In this document: positions 1-12,221 of the stretch, piece by piece
Numbering within the stretch: the stretch's first letter is position 1
Layout of the letters: each line of letters starts with the position of its first letter
Assembly (NCBI GenBank): GCA_001655205.1
Contig: LPNZ01006235.1
Coordinates: 1 to 45,002, forward strand
Reading direction: 5' to 3'
DNA from: Lenisia limosa
Lineage: Eukaryota; Breviatea
DNA length: 45,002 nt
The notes under the pieces: generated by a model
Databases searched by the model: none
Seen by the model: only the letters and a program-made list of their open reading frames with translations
What the model was told of the DNA's origin: nothing
Position numbers and translations under genes: made by a program

Positions 1-1104
1 CGGGCGCGAGGAATGGAATTGTGAAAACTAGCTGGGTGTTTGTTGTACAATATTGGAAGGTTTTGTTGTTTCCCCTATTTCTCTAAGTTAATGTTTCCTA
101 TAATATATTACTTGTTTCGAATTTCATTGAGAAGGTTGCATAATAATAAAACTATTTGAGACATAAAAATTAATTTTCAGACATTGACATTAGGACTTCA
201 TGATGACGGTCTAAAATTGTAAGCCGTGCCGCAACCTACATAGTACGACGAGTTGTCGATGTGCTCAAGACGCCATGGTTGGCTACGCGCGTGTTGAGAC
301 GCAACGTTCCGGATAGCGAAGTCCGTCCGAGCCTGAAACGGTGACTATTTCCAGAACTAACCTCGCCAAGATGAGCTGACTCAGCCATAGACTCTGCCGA
401 CTCCAAAGCCGTACCAGAGGCAATCATTCTGAAGTGTCATTGGGCGGGCGGCCTACTTTGGACATTTCATTGATGACGCGGCAAGGTTCATGGAGCCGCA
501 AGACACGCCGACTTTGAAGCCCTCTGAAGCCTGTGTTGTCAGAATCAGCCCCCTTGCGAAGTCCCTTTTACCAGTTTGGCGGCCACTGTCACTCCCTTCA
601 GGCCCTTGGTGATAGAAGCCAGACTTTTGACCGAAATGTCCGAGGGAGGCAGGACGAATATCACAGCTCTATGTCCTACGTGATTACACACAGTTATCGA
701 TGCCGATTCAAGCGGGGTTGGACCGCACGCTCACAACATACCCGAATGTTCGACAATGTGGAACTCCAGTCCTTGGACCAAGCGATGGACTGCATCACTC
801 AAATTTGTGTTACAGCGTGGGCTGAGAGCCTAGACCATAACACGGCCGACCTGACGTACCACTATGACTGTAACCTGCGAGTACGTTTCCATGGCCACGC
901 CAGCACCTCGGAGGATTCTCATGCCGATGCCGTACGGGACCTAAACTCATGACATACAATTCCCGCCAACCTGGTCGGCAATCTGGTTGTACGCGAATTG
1001 GGCCTGTTTTCCGCAGCTGATGGCCTTGTCGCGGCCGTTCGTCAATATTCTGCAGGCTGAGAGACAGGATAGGAACAACGGGAATATCCAAAGGACTAAA
1101 CCAC
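1..1104. other. Gene-poor left edge: AT-rich then GC-rich block, no convincing gene
   Basis: About 230 bases of AT-rich sequence are followed by a clearly GC-richer block (about 236-1040) with many CpG dinucleotides. Open frames exist on both strands here, for example plus 533-952 and minus 810-1199. They overlap each other, have no recognisable domain, and lack the small-intron structure seen in neighbouring genes. The change in base composition is the only firm observation. It could be a fragment of a mobile element or of an unrelated gene. I make no functional call. Confidence 0.4.
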
Positions 1105-4100
1105 CTACTGTGTGGACGAGGTGACAATGAGGCTTGACAGGTACCACATGATGGCCATGCCAGTTGCCAGGATGGGTGCGGAGTAGGCGGCCTCGTCACT
1201 CATTGGAGGCTGCAAAAGGAAGTTCACAAAAGGCGACACGAGGACAAGCACTGCTGCCAGGAACGTGGCCAGTGACCGGCTGCCATTGTTGGGCATGACT
1301 TCCGGTAGAGTGAGTACTAAGCAGAGGGCCAGAGCGGAGGAGCCGGGAAGGGACACGTCATACGCCAGCGACAGCGACACTGCAGCAAAGAACGAGATGA
1401 AGGCAATGGCTGATGTAGGGCCTTGGCTTTCGTGGACAAATGGGTCCTTTGGAGCCTTGATGAGAAGAACAAAGAATGCACTTATGAGCCACAAGGCCAC
1501 GACCTCAGAGGGGGCAGACTTGGTGAGACTCACAATCATGCAAACAACTGAGCTGATGAAATGAACAAGTCGATATATCGAGTTGTAGCGCTTTAATCTG
1601 GAGGTGTACTTTGTTTGAAGGTCACTGAGGCTATAGATTACATTGGTAGCTAGTATGCAGAGAGCAGGGTGTATGAACTTGACCGGTTTGGACACCGGCG
1701 AAGGGCTTTTTGATGAAGGCTTCGACTCGCTACTTTTGGTGTCCAACATGTCAGGAATGTTGAAGGCGTTTTCACCCATTATTGCGGCATTGTCACGGTA
1801 CTGGTTCATGTCACCAATAAGACTGGGACTATCAAGGGAAGAGTTCTTGAGCACTTTTAGACGGGAGTGGTACTTGTCCATGATTACTTTGTCTACAACA
1901 AACTCAGTTCCTCAAATCAGGGTATGATAATCTAGATAATGCACTTACCGTCACCTTGTTCAGTACTGCTATCCTAAACACGTAAACCAATAAGGGTGAC
2001 CAACGATGACCTCATCTTCATCAGACAGGCAGGTTGGTGGGCTCTCATCCACCATTTGATGAAGTAACTTCTCAAGAACCTCGGACATCTGAAAGTCAGA
2101 AACAACCAACATTGTACCTTCATTTCACCAGGAGCAACCGATTCACATTCCGCAGTAGCACAGTTGATGTATTCCTCCACTTCACTAGGGCTTGCCCTGT
2201 GTCGTCATTGCATGATGCTAATGCTGCTGCCTCCTGCAAAACTCACTTGGCAAGGTGGCCAACGAATGCCGAAGCCGCACATTTGGTCTTGTCAGTGCCC
2301 ATGGCAGCAATTTTGGCCAGACTTTCTTTCACCACCTCACATACCATTGCCACTTGGGGTGCATCGTCAGCCTTATAGATAAGCGGGTCCAATATCTCCA
2401 CAATGTCCTGATGAACTAACTTGGTTCAATTTGCCAAATTGTGGTGTATCTGGGAGTACGGGGCTGCTGTCATCCTGCGTTCGCCGGAAGTAGTCCAGAT
2501 AATTGTGGCTCAGAGCTGATAGGTGAGTCGCAAAATGTCACAAGTAAGGCAGCAGACATTCCTGCATGACAAGATTCTTCATGAAGTATTCATCAGGTGA
2601 TTTGTCAGTTGGAATTGGGGACAAAGGTCTCGGGGTAAGAGATTCGTGTGTTTCCACGTTGCTGTTGGAAATAGGCTTAAGGATTTGCCTTCCACTGCAC
2701 GCTACATTCATTAGCAAGGAAGAGCCTACTTGATGTTGCAACTGAGGCGGTGGACTGCTCTCGTTCCATTATGGGGTACGTGAATGTGTCGAAAGAAAGC
2801 ACAGTTTCCTTTCCAATGTACATAAATATCACATGTCCACTAATGGTAGAGTAGTCAAACTATAGAGGTAACCATATAGCCACCAAACCGATGGTGATGG
2901 CAGAAGTTGCATTGTGTCTCTAATCACTCGGTAGATCTCAGTAGCCGCATTTATTTTGCTCTTTGAATCCAAAACTCCCAAACTAAAAGTGGTAACAGCC
3001 TTCATTCCTTACGAGATTTTGAAAACAGCAATACTGACTGACATGCTTTTCAATTTCATTTTAGCTAAAAAAAAAAAGGTAAATGATGATTAAACTTACA
3101 ATCCCGAATTGAAAACCGATTTGATGACATAAATAAGTTGTTGCTATTCACTGAAACGGCGGCAGACAGGGCCTGTTTCTGTAATGTAGACAACAGTCCT
3201 ACTCTTTCGGAGGCCCTTTGAGCTACTGTGATGGTTCCAGAGGCAATTGTTAGCTCAGACCTGTGGAATGATAACCAACTTTTCGCACCTTGAGGAGGCA
3301 ATTGAATGTATGCAGAATACTGACAGCATTGACAGAATTGAAAACATACCAATATCAATGATTGTCATCGCTTGGAATTCTAAACGTTAACTCTGCGTAA
3401 TCTTACTCAGTAGAAGCATAACCATTGCAAATACCCATGAAATGAACAGCGCTCCAGTGTTTGAGAGTTGAGGGACAAGGGTAATGCAGTCAATAAAAGC
3501 AAGGGGTACCATCCAAATCACCTCCGATGACGACTGAAATGTCATTCTAATGATGGCCCTACGCTGATTTCGGTCGTAAAAATAAGACTGCTTGTAATGA
3601 GAATGCCAAGGTAGATGATTCTGAAGTTGAGTTAACCAGGCAAGTCACAAACCTAGAGAAGAAAATGCTAGCAGCTGCGACGTTGAGTGCAATTCCCAAA
3701 ACTGTGAGACTAGTAACGACTGATATGGCAAGCGCGGATGAGCTGAGTACAATGAAGAAGGCTGCTGCAATCAATGAGATCAGTATGATTGCGACTCGGC
3801 CAAATGACCCTGTTGAGGCGGTGGCTGTTACAAATGCCTTGCTCATGGCTGGTAACTGCTCGGTCTGGCTGCATTACAGGACAAAAGGACTTACAAAGTA
3901 ATTTCCCGCAAATAGAGGTTCCGTCGAAATACCGCTGTTTTCCGTGTCAAAGAGCACCTGGTACCAACTCGAGTCATTGATGCGCATAATTGGCAGGACC
4001 GATCTCTTTTAAAGTCAAATTATCTGTCAATTGACACCCTACCGGGTTATTGAGTCGAGCTTCTTCCTTCAGGAGGTTGGGAGTGGGTTTGAGTGGTGCT

Positions 4101-4389
4101 GAGGCGGCCACTGAAACAAAAGATTCGTGTGGAGAGTTCTAAGAGGTCACTACAAATCTGTACAAATATGTAACTGAGACAAAATCAATCATACTGGCAT
4201 CTGACATACAGATGGAGGTGAAACAGCGCTACTGTGATATCTTCGGTCGCGTTTTTGCCCTGATGATCTGCGGACTTTGGCTTTGGTGTTTGGCGTTTTA
4301 AATAGCTTGTTATATAAAACTCTTGCCTGGCTACCAGCCTTTGCCCTTCTCAACATTTGAATACCCTCCGTAACCTTATTTGAAGACAT
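1105..4389 (-). CDS. Multi-pass membrane protein of unknown function, many tiny introns (possibly the C-terminal part of the upstream gene)
   Basis: Reading frames join through GT-AG introns of about 28-75 nt, for example introns ending just before 4000, 3870, 3330, 3270, 3040 and 2090. The N-terminal part is polar and basic. It is followed by a hydrophobic bundle with at least four predicted helices around 3790-3400 (for example VAIILISLIAAAFFIVLSSS). A long, mostly helical soluble region covers about 3260-1900. The last exon (1105-1881) carries about five further membrane helices and ends LIVTSSTQ. I do not recognise a family. The start at 4389 (MSSNKVTEG) is only one option. It lies 16 bases from the apparent end of the upstream frame, and a consensus donor overlaps that stop, so this segment may be the continuation of the gene that starts at 10790. 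Frame joins near 4190 and 2450-2540 are unresolved. Confidence 0.5.
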
Positions 4390-4405
4390 AAACTCAAGAC
4401 CGTAC

Positions 4406-7400
4406 TCACAAATTAGCTAAATCGTGAATATTGTTATTTGGACAAACAGGGGAGTATTTATGTTCAAATCTGTGGCTGTTGCCTTTGCCTATGTAGAGTC
4501 GGAATCGGTCCTGGTTTTGATTTTCCATTTCCTGAATTTGAAGAGCAAACTTATGCGAATCATGCTCCCTCAGTCGGGCCATTTCCAAATACTGGAAGAA
4601 CTGCCAAGTTAAACACCAATTAACAAGATTACCTCCTCGTTTATCCAAATGTCCAAGCCAAGGATATCATTTCGATTTTTGTAGTTGTGCCAATTGAAGA
4701 GATCATGGAGTGTATCTGAATCCTTGACCTTCATTTGTGATTCCAATGGTATCGTTGAAGAGCCTGAACGATAAAGCCACCATGTAACCAACTTGGGTTG
4801 CTGTCGTTCATCATGCAAATCGTCATTGCAATTGGCGGAATTGGTTGGACCTGGAGGGGGTGATGTGATCTGAGTACTCACATTGTTGCTTTCTGTACCT
4901 GAAATAAAGCTGTTTTGCTTTTGGGGGACAGTGTAGCCTTCCCAAAGATTTTGACGTACAATGGTCTATATGACATAACAATTTCGGTCAAATAAAAATT
5001 TCGGTGCAAAATGCCTATTGAATCGAAGACAAACAGCCATTAAATTGACAATCTACACACCGGGAATATAGAATCAAGTTCAGGTGGGAAGCTTGCAGTT
5101 CTAAGCAGTATCAAGAACTTTTTCGCCCATTTCAGCGCATCTGTTGGCTTTGCAAAGGAAAGATGAAGCTCGTTCTTCTGAAGCACAAGTCCAGCCCTTG
5201 GGAATAAATAGACTCACCGCTTACCCGTATTTCGAAGCTGACGAAGAGGTCATCTCAATAATTGTTCCCCAGAGCATTTCCCAGCAGACACTTCCACAGT
5301 ATCTATTTGGTAATCATTGCTATAACCGTACCTTTCAACACTCGTTCGATTCTCAGGTGAAAGACCCATTGTGACATAAACTCCAGATGCAGATTCGAGA
5401 AGGGACGATTCCTTGGCTACCATTTTGTTGAACTTCTCACGCTTCGAAGTACTACAATATTACGGTTTCGCGTCTCATACTCCAAAATAGCGCGGGCCAC
5501 CACCTTGCTTGCCGCGAAATTTGACCCATGTGACTTCTTTGTAGAACCACTAAACTGCTTGAGTGGCTACTTTCACTTACATTGACATCGCCTTATTTGT
5601 GCTGTGAAGAATAACCTCAGGTTTTTGATCCTTTTTGTTTTCTGAGGAATAACAAGGGACAAATCTCACCATTTTTGTTACTTTGACTAAACACAAAAAT
5701 CACTACTAAGATGCCAGAAACGGATAAGATCGAAAGAGTCACAACAAGGGTTCCAACACGCTAAAAAATGACAAGAATGTTGAAACTTACAGCTAAAACA
5801 TCATTATTAGAGTTAGCTAGATTGGCTACCACTTGCAATAGAATGTAGCAATTTACACACCCTAGACTGATCATCTACAGAGTAAACAGGAAAAGACTTG
5901 CAAACTTCATTTAAAGAGTCAACTTTCTTGAACGTTGGCTTTCTGATACTTTGGAATGCCTGGGCAGCGCACAGCACACTTAGACAAAGGAAACCCTTTA
6001 GCTAAAACAGTGAGAAGACAAAAAGCTTCATACACTTGGTGGAGCCTCTGAAAATGCCACCGTTGTACTCAGCAAACCCATTCGAAGCTACAATTCGTCA
6101 GTGTGTGTTTCATTGAGCTCTTACAAAGTATGAAGCAGATGACAGTTTACAATCTCGGAAGAAGCGCTGGTACATGATTCCAATACTGTTGTGAATAAGC
6201 TGGTTTGACAGGAGATTCTCATCATCCGCTATTTGGATAGCAAGAAGAAGAGTAATTGGCGCCCCAATGCCAAAGACCATCATTATCACAAAGCCAAGTG
6301 TAACTCTTCGGTCCCAATCCTCTGTGTAGCACTCCAAATCTGAACCATTACATATTTACGCAATAATTACCCCATCAACACCTCCCCACTTGTGTTGTCG
6401 GTTTGGACAATAATACCTCTACCAAGCTCAGTGCACATCATTGGAGCACCAGCCGTGTATATAATAAACGGATACGTAAACAGAAGAAGTGTGGTTCCAG
6501 CTGAAATGATGTAGGTGGCAATTTTCTGAAGGTCCGAGCGTTTGGAGGTTACTGACTGAGACGTACGACTACCGACTGGAATGTCGGCTAAGTCGGGTGT
6601 GTGAAAGAAGATAACCTGGGAATTAATTCACAGTAAGTGCACTTACTCTCATATTGAGATCAATTTGCGAGAAAATAGAGAAGGGAAGCATGTTGGTTAA
6701 TGGGACAAACCACATTATGGCTGCCAGGACATAGACACCGCCAATAATGCAAGGTAAAACTGACATGGAAATAACCCATGAGAGTTCAGGGCTGATGTCA
6801 AAAACACACTCCAGAGGAACAGCCGTGTAGGAAAGCTAAGACGTCAGCAAAAGATTCAAGCCCACCTCAAGCCAGGCGAACAAGTTAAGGAAACCAAGGA
6901 ATGCATCAGACCAGAAGAGTTTAATGTGCGATAACATCACCATCACCTTCATATAAACTTAAAAAATGACTTACTTGAACTAAAGACACTAGTGGAAGAA
7001 CAATACTCATATCCAAAGCCCGATAACCAAGGAATATTGTAATAAAAATGACAGCCAGGATTGAAATTGTGATGCATCCCAAATGTACAAGCTAAAATGT
7101 CATTTGTAGTGGCACAAACCATTGATGATGAACATTCTTGGCAACTACCCTTGTACCAATGTCTTCCTGGCTGGCATTGGTGACAAGCCAAACCCGTGAA
7201 GCCATCAGCACAAGTCGCTGCAAGACATGTGTCAAGGGGGCATTGTTTGATAACAGCCTTTCCATCAGTAGAGTATGCCGGAAGGAAGTAGCCTGGTTCT
7301 GGAACTATTTCTCCAAATTGACAAATTGCATTCGGTACACAAGCTCTAGAAGACGTTAGAGAAGGTCACATGAATACTTGCATGTGAACGTTGATCCTTT

Positions 7401-10400
7401 TGACACAGTGTAGGTATTGTTTTGGCACCTGGAAGTTAAGAGAACATAGTCACAAACATGCAGTTGTCAATGGACAGTCCCAGTTTTGAGTCGTCAACTT
7501 GGCTGAATTTAGGACATTCCTTGAATGTTAATCAATATTTGCCGCACGTACAACGCATGATGGTGAGGAACCTCCACGGTAGTAAAACGACTTTGGACAC
7601 AAGTTGCAGGTTAATGAGCTAGAAGCAACATAACCAATGGGGCACTTTGGCAGGACACGAATAAAAGACGGTGAATTTGCTGCCTGTTCATTTTTGACCT
7701 GGTCGCATGAGAAGAAGAACCGACAAACCTTGACTTCGAATATAATCATTCCAGATTCTGTCATTCCAGATTCAAATAACATTGATGTTCCTGAAAGGTC
7801 TACCGACTTCGTGAAATTGACAGTGAAATGATCCAAGTCTTGAATATTAATAAATTGTGCCAAACCTTGGTTAGATGCTCTGATTATTCGCAATTCAACC
7901 TGGGAGCTATCACACTGGGCAACATTATGAAATTGGTCTTTGCAATTGAGCGTTATTATGGCTGAATGCCCCGTGAAAACGGAATTACTCATCTGAAGAG
8001 TCAAAGATTTGACACTACATACAGTTAGAGCTGACGATCTACTAATTTCACCAGCAATAGTTGAGAATCCAATATCTGAACCAAGGGGCTGCCCAGATAC
8101 TAGTGAAACGGAAACAAAAAATACACCAGTCCGTGTTGGGGCAGGTGATCTAATTTGTAATAAAGACACACACCTTACTTAAATCGAAGCTTGTTTTCGG
8201 AAGTTACTTCAGTGAAATCGGCTTGTACTCCAGCAACCAAGACCTGAATGTAATTTTCATAGCCTGAGGCAATGTTATCGTGTAAAGTGCTGAGAAGGAT
8301 GACGTCAACTACCACATCAGTTCCGACAATGACAACGTTATCAACAACGCTACATCATAAAATGACTGAAAAGTGCTTACGAAAAAGATGATGTTACTGC
8401 GTTGATTGGCAGAAGATCAACAGGTGGAGCCAGACCTCCGGGACAACTCTTGTCGTTAGGACACGGAAGACAGGTTGAGTCAAGGTAGTAATTGGGAAGA
8501 CATGAGATGGTTGTTGTGTTGAATAAGCACATCATTCCAGAAGCACATATGGTGCAAACTATAGCGGTCAAATGAAAGCCAGTCAAACCGTCAAGAGATT
8601 CTTCAATGAAGCCTTCAGGGCAACCACAACTGTGAACTAAATAACTTCCAACTGAACTTGTTTTGTTGCCAGGACAGGGTTTACAAGCCAAACCATTGGA
8701 ATAAGTTGCAATGCCGCACTCAACACATTCATAATCTACGATGACCGAACCTGATGAACAGGTTTGGCAAAGACCATCAATCAAAAGAGTGTTATTGGAA
8801 CAGTAAGAACACACTGAATCCAAAACGGTAATCTCTTCTCCAGAGTAGTGTTGGACTAAAGACTGCTGGATTGAGGTGACGGAGTACTCAAGCTGCCCTG
8901 ACAGTGCAGACCCATTTGGACACTTCACACATGGGCCAGTGTGTGGTGTGAGTGATATTTCGGCAGGCCCGCATTCAACGTTTTTGACTGCTACCATTTG
9001 GGAAAGAGTGAGGTTTGAAGACTCCATCTTTAGTCGGACAAACGTAAAAGCCCCTTCTGAGCACTGAACGCTGGCATCTGCAATTTCACAACAATGACCA
9101 CATACCGGTAAAGTTACAGTTTTTATTGTCAACTATCTCGATTTTTGTGTTTGAAAGAAGAACGCCTGTGAAATTATTTGGACTCAAGCTGCTAGGTAAG
9201 AATACGACCTCCAATGCTGGTGTCGCCATACCACCTTAAAATAATCAAAGAATATCTGAACAAACCATTTTGGCAGGCATATTTCAGAGTTTCTGCTGTT
9301 GAAGACATTGAATCAAGAACAGGTTTCAAAATTGCCTGTTGAGAAAGGGAGGGTGGCCCGACTATTTCAAAACTCACAGGACCACTTGACAAGTCAACAT
9401 CAGTCTGAATGTTAATTCCAGCTCATTCTTACCAAATTGGCATGGCAGGTTACAATTGAAACACCAGCAATCGAAACACTCAGTGTGCAGTTGATGTCGT
9501 CCTTGAATTCAATTCCAGCTAAGACACTTGGGTTGAGAACTTTCTTATACTCCTGGGGGGTGGCAAACACATTTTGCCACTCTTCCACTCTCACATTAAA
9601 GGACAACCTTGGGCCAAGTTTTGAATAGGACAACCAAGTTGCCTCAGTCATTAGCTGGATTTCTGTGTTATTTGTGATATCAGGCCCGTTTTGAGGTAGT
9701 AGGCTGCTAAAGTAGAGCTGACAACTGAGAGAGAGGTCATTGAAAGCAGCTGTAGCATTGCAGGGTTGACAGTTATTGTCATGATCTCTACCAAAAACAC
9801 AGTTAAAACTTCCATCATGATGGCAGATTGTCCCCTCAGGGCAATCCACACAGTCAGTCCCATTCATCATGAGTCCATTGATGCACTTGCAATCATTGAT
9901 ACTGGTTTGACCCGTTTCAAAGGTACCAGAGTTATCTGGACAGTTGATGCAAACGTTGCTGTCCTCGTATGTTCCTAGATTGTGATTTTGCAAAATTCTA
10001 ACCTAAAGGGCACTTGATGCATTCTGAAGTGAAAGCGTTGCGGTAGTAGCCGGCTAGAAGGCTGATACATGCATTGGTACCGTTGAGGAAGCACTTAGTA
10101 ACCTCGCAATTGAGCTGGAACTGAAACGACGCCTCCACTGCGGTCGTGTCGCTTGTCACCACATTGACATCAGAAAATGGGTAGAACTGCTGGTCGCCGC
10201 TAACGACGACAGACTTGAGCTGGACCAGGCCGGGGGCAGGGTCGGACTCCACTACGGTCAGGTCATGGTCGCCGATGCGGAGGGAGGCTTGACCGCCGTA
10301 CGGCATTGTTGGTGCCGTGTCAAGAGCATAGACGTCATACTCAAACCCTCCATTGTTCGTTAGGTAGTCGCCTTTGTATGAAAGGGCAACTTTATCACCC

Positions 10401-10790
10401 TGGGGTGTCAGCGATACATTGAACTTACTAATCCTCTTCTCCTGTCAGCGAGATTGTGTGCTGCTTGCTTAAGTGTGAAACATTGAGTTGATGCTGGCTG
10501 TAGACAAGTTTATTTATCAGTTATTGATATGCATCAAAATCGCCAAAAAAACTCGCTTACTCCGAAACTTGCTCCATTAAGAAAGGCGATGAAGACTAGA
10601 TCAGGTGAGAACGACAACAGCGAAGTCGATAAGCGCTAATTTAAGAGCATATTTATCAATATAGTAACGAATACATTTTTATTTAAGGAAATAGGGAACA
10701 AAAGGGAACATATCGCTGAGAATCTAATTTAGTGAAGCCCTTGTACATACCTAAAAGTCCCAAGAAGAGCGAAGTTTGCGCCCTCTTCAT
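4406..10790 (-). CDS. Large cysteine-rich, multi-pass membrane receptor-like protein with a degenerate cyclase-like segment
   Basis: The start is set by a signal peptide built from two mini-exons (10751-10790 and 10561-10595) reading MKRAQTSLFLGLL then VFIAFLNGASFG. The ectodomain (about 10441-7120) contains repeated ephrin-receptor-like/GCC2-GCC3 cysteine motifs (CxxCPxG, GYY..., CxxC spacing), for example CIKCPLGTYEDSNVCINC, plus N-glycosylation sites. About eight to ten membrane helices follow (about 7090-5700). Their pattern is familiar from large protist cysteine-rich membrane proteins and ends in a strong helix near 5740-5690. After a basic cytoplasmic linker, the stretch at about 5290-5060 (YGAGLVLQKNELHLSF, then PTDALKWAKKF, then FPPEL) aligns in spacing with the first half of class III nucleotidyl cyclase domains, but metal-binding aspartates are absent. 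The rest of the tail is unrecognised. Most introns are 28-37 nt. One join near 5440 needs a frame change, which could be an intron or an assembly error. The role is inferred: surface sensing. Confidence 0.75.
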
Positions 10791-10948
10791 TATATGTTAT
10801 TCTACTACATAAATTATTGGTCAATTATTGCTATAAGTCGATGTCCAAATTGCCACCAAAAACAAAAAGGCACCTGCGCCGGCGGAAACCACCTTTTCAC
10901 TAATTTTTTTTATTTTTTTTCCCTCGTTTTACCAGCAGAGTTAACAGG
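10791..10948. promoter_or_regulatory. Shared upstream region between the membrane receptor gene (minus) and SAR1 (plus)
   Basis: Two translation starts face away from each other across only 158 bases. The interval contains T-rich tracts immediately before the SAR1 start (about 10900-10930) and no other open frame of note. It must hold both 5' untranslated regions and both core promoters. I see no certain TATA box. Confidence 0.6.
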
Positions 10949-11875
10949 ATGTACTTGTTTAACTGGTTTTTCGACATCTTGAACATTCTTGGTGAGTACT
11001 CTTTTTGACAATTTCCTTACAGCCAGGACTCTCGTCCAAAAATGCCAAAATCCTCTTCTTGGGCGTTGATAATGCTGGAAAAACGTTTGTCATATTTTTT
11101 TTTTTTTTTTTTTTTTNNNNNNNNNNNNNNNNNNNNNNNNNNNNNNNNNNNNNNNNNNNNNNNNNNNNNNCAATAAGCTCGCTATCCACCCTCCCACAAT
11201 CCACCCTAGTAAGCCAGAAACTGTTGCCATATTTTCTACTTCTTTCAAAGCTCACCTTCTTCTTCAGCCATGGAAGAACTGAACATTGGAAAGATCAAGT
11301 TCAAGACCTTTGATGTTGGAGGACATGAACAAGGTTTGCCTCCTTCGTTCTCCTTATCCTATCAGCTCGCAGTGTCTGGAAGGACTACTTCACTTCAGTC
11401 GATGCTGTTGTTTATATTATTGATTCAAGTGCTCGTGAACGTTTCCGGGAATCAAAATTTGAATTTGATGTGAGCCTGTGAAAAATTTATTTTTCTCTTC
11501 ATGTGCTATATAATAGATAGTTGCTCATCAATTCAGGCCCTGATGACTCAAGACGAGCTCAAGGATGTGCCTTTTGTTATTCTTGGCAACAAGATTGATT
11601 TGCCCGGCGCTGCTTCGCCTGAAGAGATCAAGAACGCTTTCGGTCTCCACGCTATGTGTACCGGACAAGTGAGGACTCTTATCCACCCCCCCCCCACTAT
11701 GAGAGGATAGTTTTTATTCCTTAGGGACCAGTCAACGGTGACGCTCGACCGGTTGAGCTCTTCATGTGTTCAATTAAAAGATCGCTCGGGTACAATGAAG
11801 GTAAGGTTGTGTGGTCCTCTCTCGTTCACCTTTCACCATCTAGCTTTCCAATGGCTTTCACAACACATCAACTAA
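10949..11875 (+). CDS. SAR1: Small COPII GTPase SAR1
   Basis: SAR1 recruits the COPII coat at endoplasmic reticulum exit sites. Exons are 10949-10991, 11027 to about 11088, one lost in the assembly gap, 11268-11333, 11366-11469, 11537-11668, 11725-11800 and 11844-11875. The N-terminus [13 protein letters not shown] is the aromatic amphipathic helix typical of SAR1 and lacks the Gly2 of myristoylated Arf proteins. The P-loop (LGVDNAGKT), the switch motif FDVGGHEQ, the base-recognition motif NKID and the C-terminal FQWLSQHIN are all present in order. The segment after the P-loop, including the switch I threonine region, falls in the gap at 11117-11170 and cannot be checked. Introns are 32-67 nt apart from the gapped one. 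One intron contains a run of ten C residues. The gene is divergent from the receptor gene and convergent with the secreted-protein gene. Confidence 0.95.
11117..11170. other. Assembly gap inside SAR1
   Basis: Run of N directly after a T homopolymer of more than 20 bases. It hides the SAR1 exon that follows the P-loop. The true size is unknown. Confidence 0.95.
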
Positions 11876-12221
11876 GTTATGCACCAATTTAATACATTTT
11901 CTTTCCTTTTTTCCTTTTCTGGTTAAATGATACGAGGATAAATAATAATACATTCAAAAGAGATCTACTGTGAGAAAGGAATATACAAAGAAACGACCGA
12001 AATATCAGCCCAGTATGATGAACTGCCAAGATTAGGGGATCCGCTTTGAGGGCTGAAGTAACCGCCGACGGTAATTGGGTTATCCGCAGAAATGGTCGTG
12101 ATTCTACAGTTATATAAGGCCAAGATGAAGGCAGTCCGGACCTGTTACAAACAGCCATTGGAAGAAGGGCACCGACAACACTCTGTGCATGTGACCTGTT
12201 AGGTGGCGCAGCGCCATTATA
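11876..12221. other. Convergent 3' intergenic region
   Basis: This 346-base interval lies between the stop codons of SAR1 (plus) and the secreted-protein gene (minus). It starts with a T-rich tract suited to a 3' untranslated region. I see no supported gene or RNA in it. Confidence 0.5.

Noticed and set aside
533-952. Plus-strand 139-residue open frame
   Set aside because: No domain, odd His/Arg-rich composition, and an overlapping open frame on the other strand. Treated as a chance frame in GC-rich DNA.
3560-3590. Sixteen-base candidate intron in the downstream membrane-protein segment
   Set aside because: A 55-nt intron with proper ends gives an equally open frame, so the 16-nt option is unnecessary.
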